From an uncultured Craurococcus sp. (GTDB taxonomy: Bacteria; Pseudomonadota; Alphaproteobacteria; Acetobacterales; Acetobacteraceae): a DNA stretch of 45,613 nt. The stretch lies in assembly GCA_902805545.1 (NCBI GenBank), contig CADCTD010000147.1, positions 1-45,613 of the forward strand, written 5' to 3'. The notes beneath the pieces are model-generated. The model searched no databases, was not told where the DNA came from, and was given only the letters and a program-made list of their open reading frames with translations. Each line of letters begins with the position of its first letter. Positions within the stretch are counted from its first letter, which is position 1. A program made the position numbers and the translations under genes. Below, one piece after another: positions 44,927 to 45,613 of the stretch.

Positions 44927-45613
44927 GTGGATCAGGTGGCGCAGGCGGACCCTATGGCATCCCGGGCGGGGCCGGAGCAACGATTGCTGGCCGCCCTGCC
45001 GCCTGGCTGGCGGGCGGTCGGGCGCTGCCGCCTCGGCCTCGGAGGGCCGGCGGGGGTGGGGACGGGGTGCCTGGCGCTCGCCCATCCCACGGTCGGGGTG
45101 GCGCTGATTGACCTCATCCCGCATGCGACGCCGAATGCCGAGGCGAGGCTGCGCCGGGCGCTGGAGGCCGCCGGCTTTCACGACCGCTGCCCGGGGATGC
45201 TGCCGGTCTGGCATGGGCGGGTGGACCCGATGATGCTGCGCACCCTGCCGAACGTGCTGGCGGAGGGGTTCGACTCGCTGCCGCCGCTCGGCCTCGGCGG
45301 GCCGGAGGGATGGATCGGCGCGGTGCAGGCGGCCCTCGCCAGGGACCCGGCCTGGGACGTGCCTGGCCGGCCGCGTGCCGCCGCGCCCGTCCCTGCCCTG
45401 CCGGAGGAGGCGGAGGAGGAGGACGCGATCCCGACGCCCCGCCAGCGCCGGGTGCGCTGGATCGGCGGTGGCGTGGTGCTGGCCTGCTGCCTGGCCGTCG
45501 GCATCGCCCTGCTGCCCGCGGCCCCGGCGCCGACGGCGGGCAGCGCGCCAACAGTGGCTGCCGTGCCGGCACCGAGCACGCCGCCCAGTGCTGCCGTGCC
45601 GGCACCAAGCAAC
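44927..45613 (+). CDS. Unknown protein with one membrane span, 3' end outside the window
   Basis: The frame starts with GTG at 44927 after AGAGGAG and is still open at the window end (229 codons). The N-terminal ~150 residues are a soluble domain with a VGVALIDLIPHATPNAEARL block, then an acidic Glu run (PEEAEEEDAIP), a basic QRRVRW and a membrane span (VVLACCLAVGIALL), then a Pro/Ala tail. In the tail an 11-residue unit starting AAVPAPS begins to repeat (33-nt period, 45557 and 45590). I do not recognise the family; the topology suggests a cytoplasmic domain with an exported tail. Confidence 0.65.
   Translation, partial: MDQVAQADPMASRAGPEQRLLAALPPGWRAVGRCRLGLGGPAGVGTGCLALAHPTVGVALIDLIPHATPNAEARLRRALEAAGFHDRCPGMLPVWHGRVDPMMLRTLPNVLAEGFDSLPPLGLGGPEGWIGAVQAALARDPAWDVPGRPRAAAPVPALPEEAEEEDAIPTPRQRRVRWIGGGVVLACCLAVGIALLPAAPAPTAGSAPTVAAVPAPSTPPSAAVPAPSN

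Overview
This 45.6 kb window is chromosomal DNA from a high-GC (roughly 70% by eye) alphaproteobacterium, most likely an Acetobacteraceae member of the Roseomonas type. The evidence is the mutS-glnD pair, a coaBC without the usual cysteine, an alphaproteobacterial HU protein, an SDHAF4-like DUF1674 protein, TauD-type dioxygenases, a complete liv uptake operon and the protein style in general. No rRNA, tRNA or CRISPR array was seen. Gene calls rest on reading the translations and start contexts by eye; no database search was run.

Left part (1-13.7 kb): the window opens inside the 5' end of an IS481-type transposase that sits about 20 bp beyond the murJ stop. murJ (lipid II flippase), a LysE-type exporter, a CLC chloride channel/antiporter and a small hydrophilic protein follow, then glnD (PII uridylyltransferase) and mutS (mismatch repair) as a tight pair. 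Diverging from mutS is maeB (malic enzyme with a phosphotransacetylase-like tail), translationally coupled to a DUF488 protein and followed by a small unknown protein.

Middle part (13.7-34.3 kb): coaBC; a complete TauD/TfdA dioxygenase beside the broken remnant of a second one; an orphan receiver-domain regulator; a DUF6311 membrane protein with an SDR dehydrogenase; two tiny lipoproteins; a DUF2459 lipoprotein; a sorbosone/PQQ-type sugar dehydrogenase; two glutathione transferases flanking HU; an overlapping EVE-GFA-Rieske gene set; acs (acetyl-CoA synthetase); a DUF1674 protein; an HtpX-like protease with a soluble cytochrome c; a dienelactone hydrolase; DUF3047; an MFS transporter; a flavin reductase and a LysR regulator. 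This is a patchwork of short transcription units, many convergent with almost no gap. Two copies of a ~100 bp interspersed repeat lie in gaps at 15.2 kb and 24.1 kb.

Right part (34.3-45.6 kb): a full branched-chain amino acid-type ABC system on the minus strand (livH-livM-livG-livF, then livK). It is followed by an unrecognised 25-codon reading frame with a 16-nt uninterrupted Shine-Dalgarno and its own terminator, the most unusual item in the window. Diverging from livH are a carboxymuconolactone decarboxylase-family gene and an NDP-forming acyl-CoA ligase, so the block may handle uptake and activation of an organic acid. A GntR/FCD regulator and a four-histidine-box fatty acid hydroxylase come next, with several AT-rich TGATATATCA-type palindromes around them that look like the regulator's operators. 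The window ends inside an unknown single-membrane-span protein with a Pro/Ala-rich tail.

The best leads are the 25-codon gene (34400-34477), a 13-bp perfect hairpin that captures the ribosome binding site of a glutathione transferase (22919-22954), the palindromic operator set, the interspersed repeats and the dioxygenase remnant.
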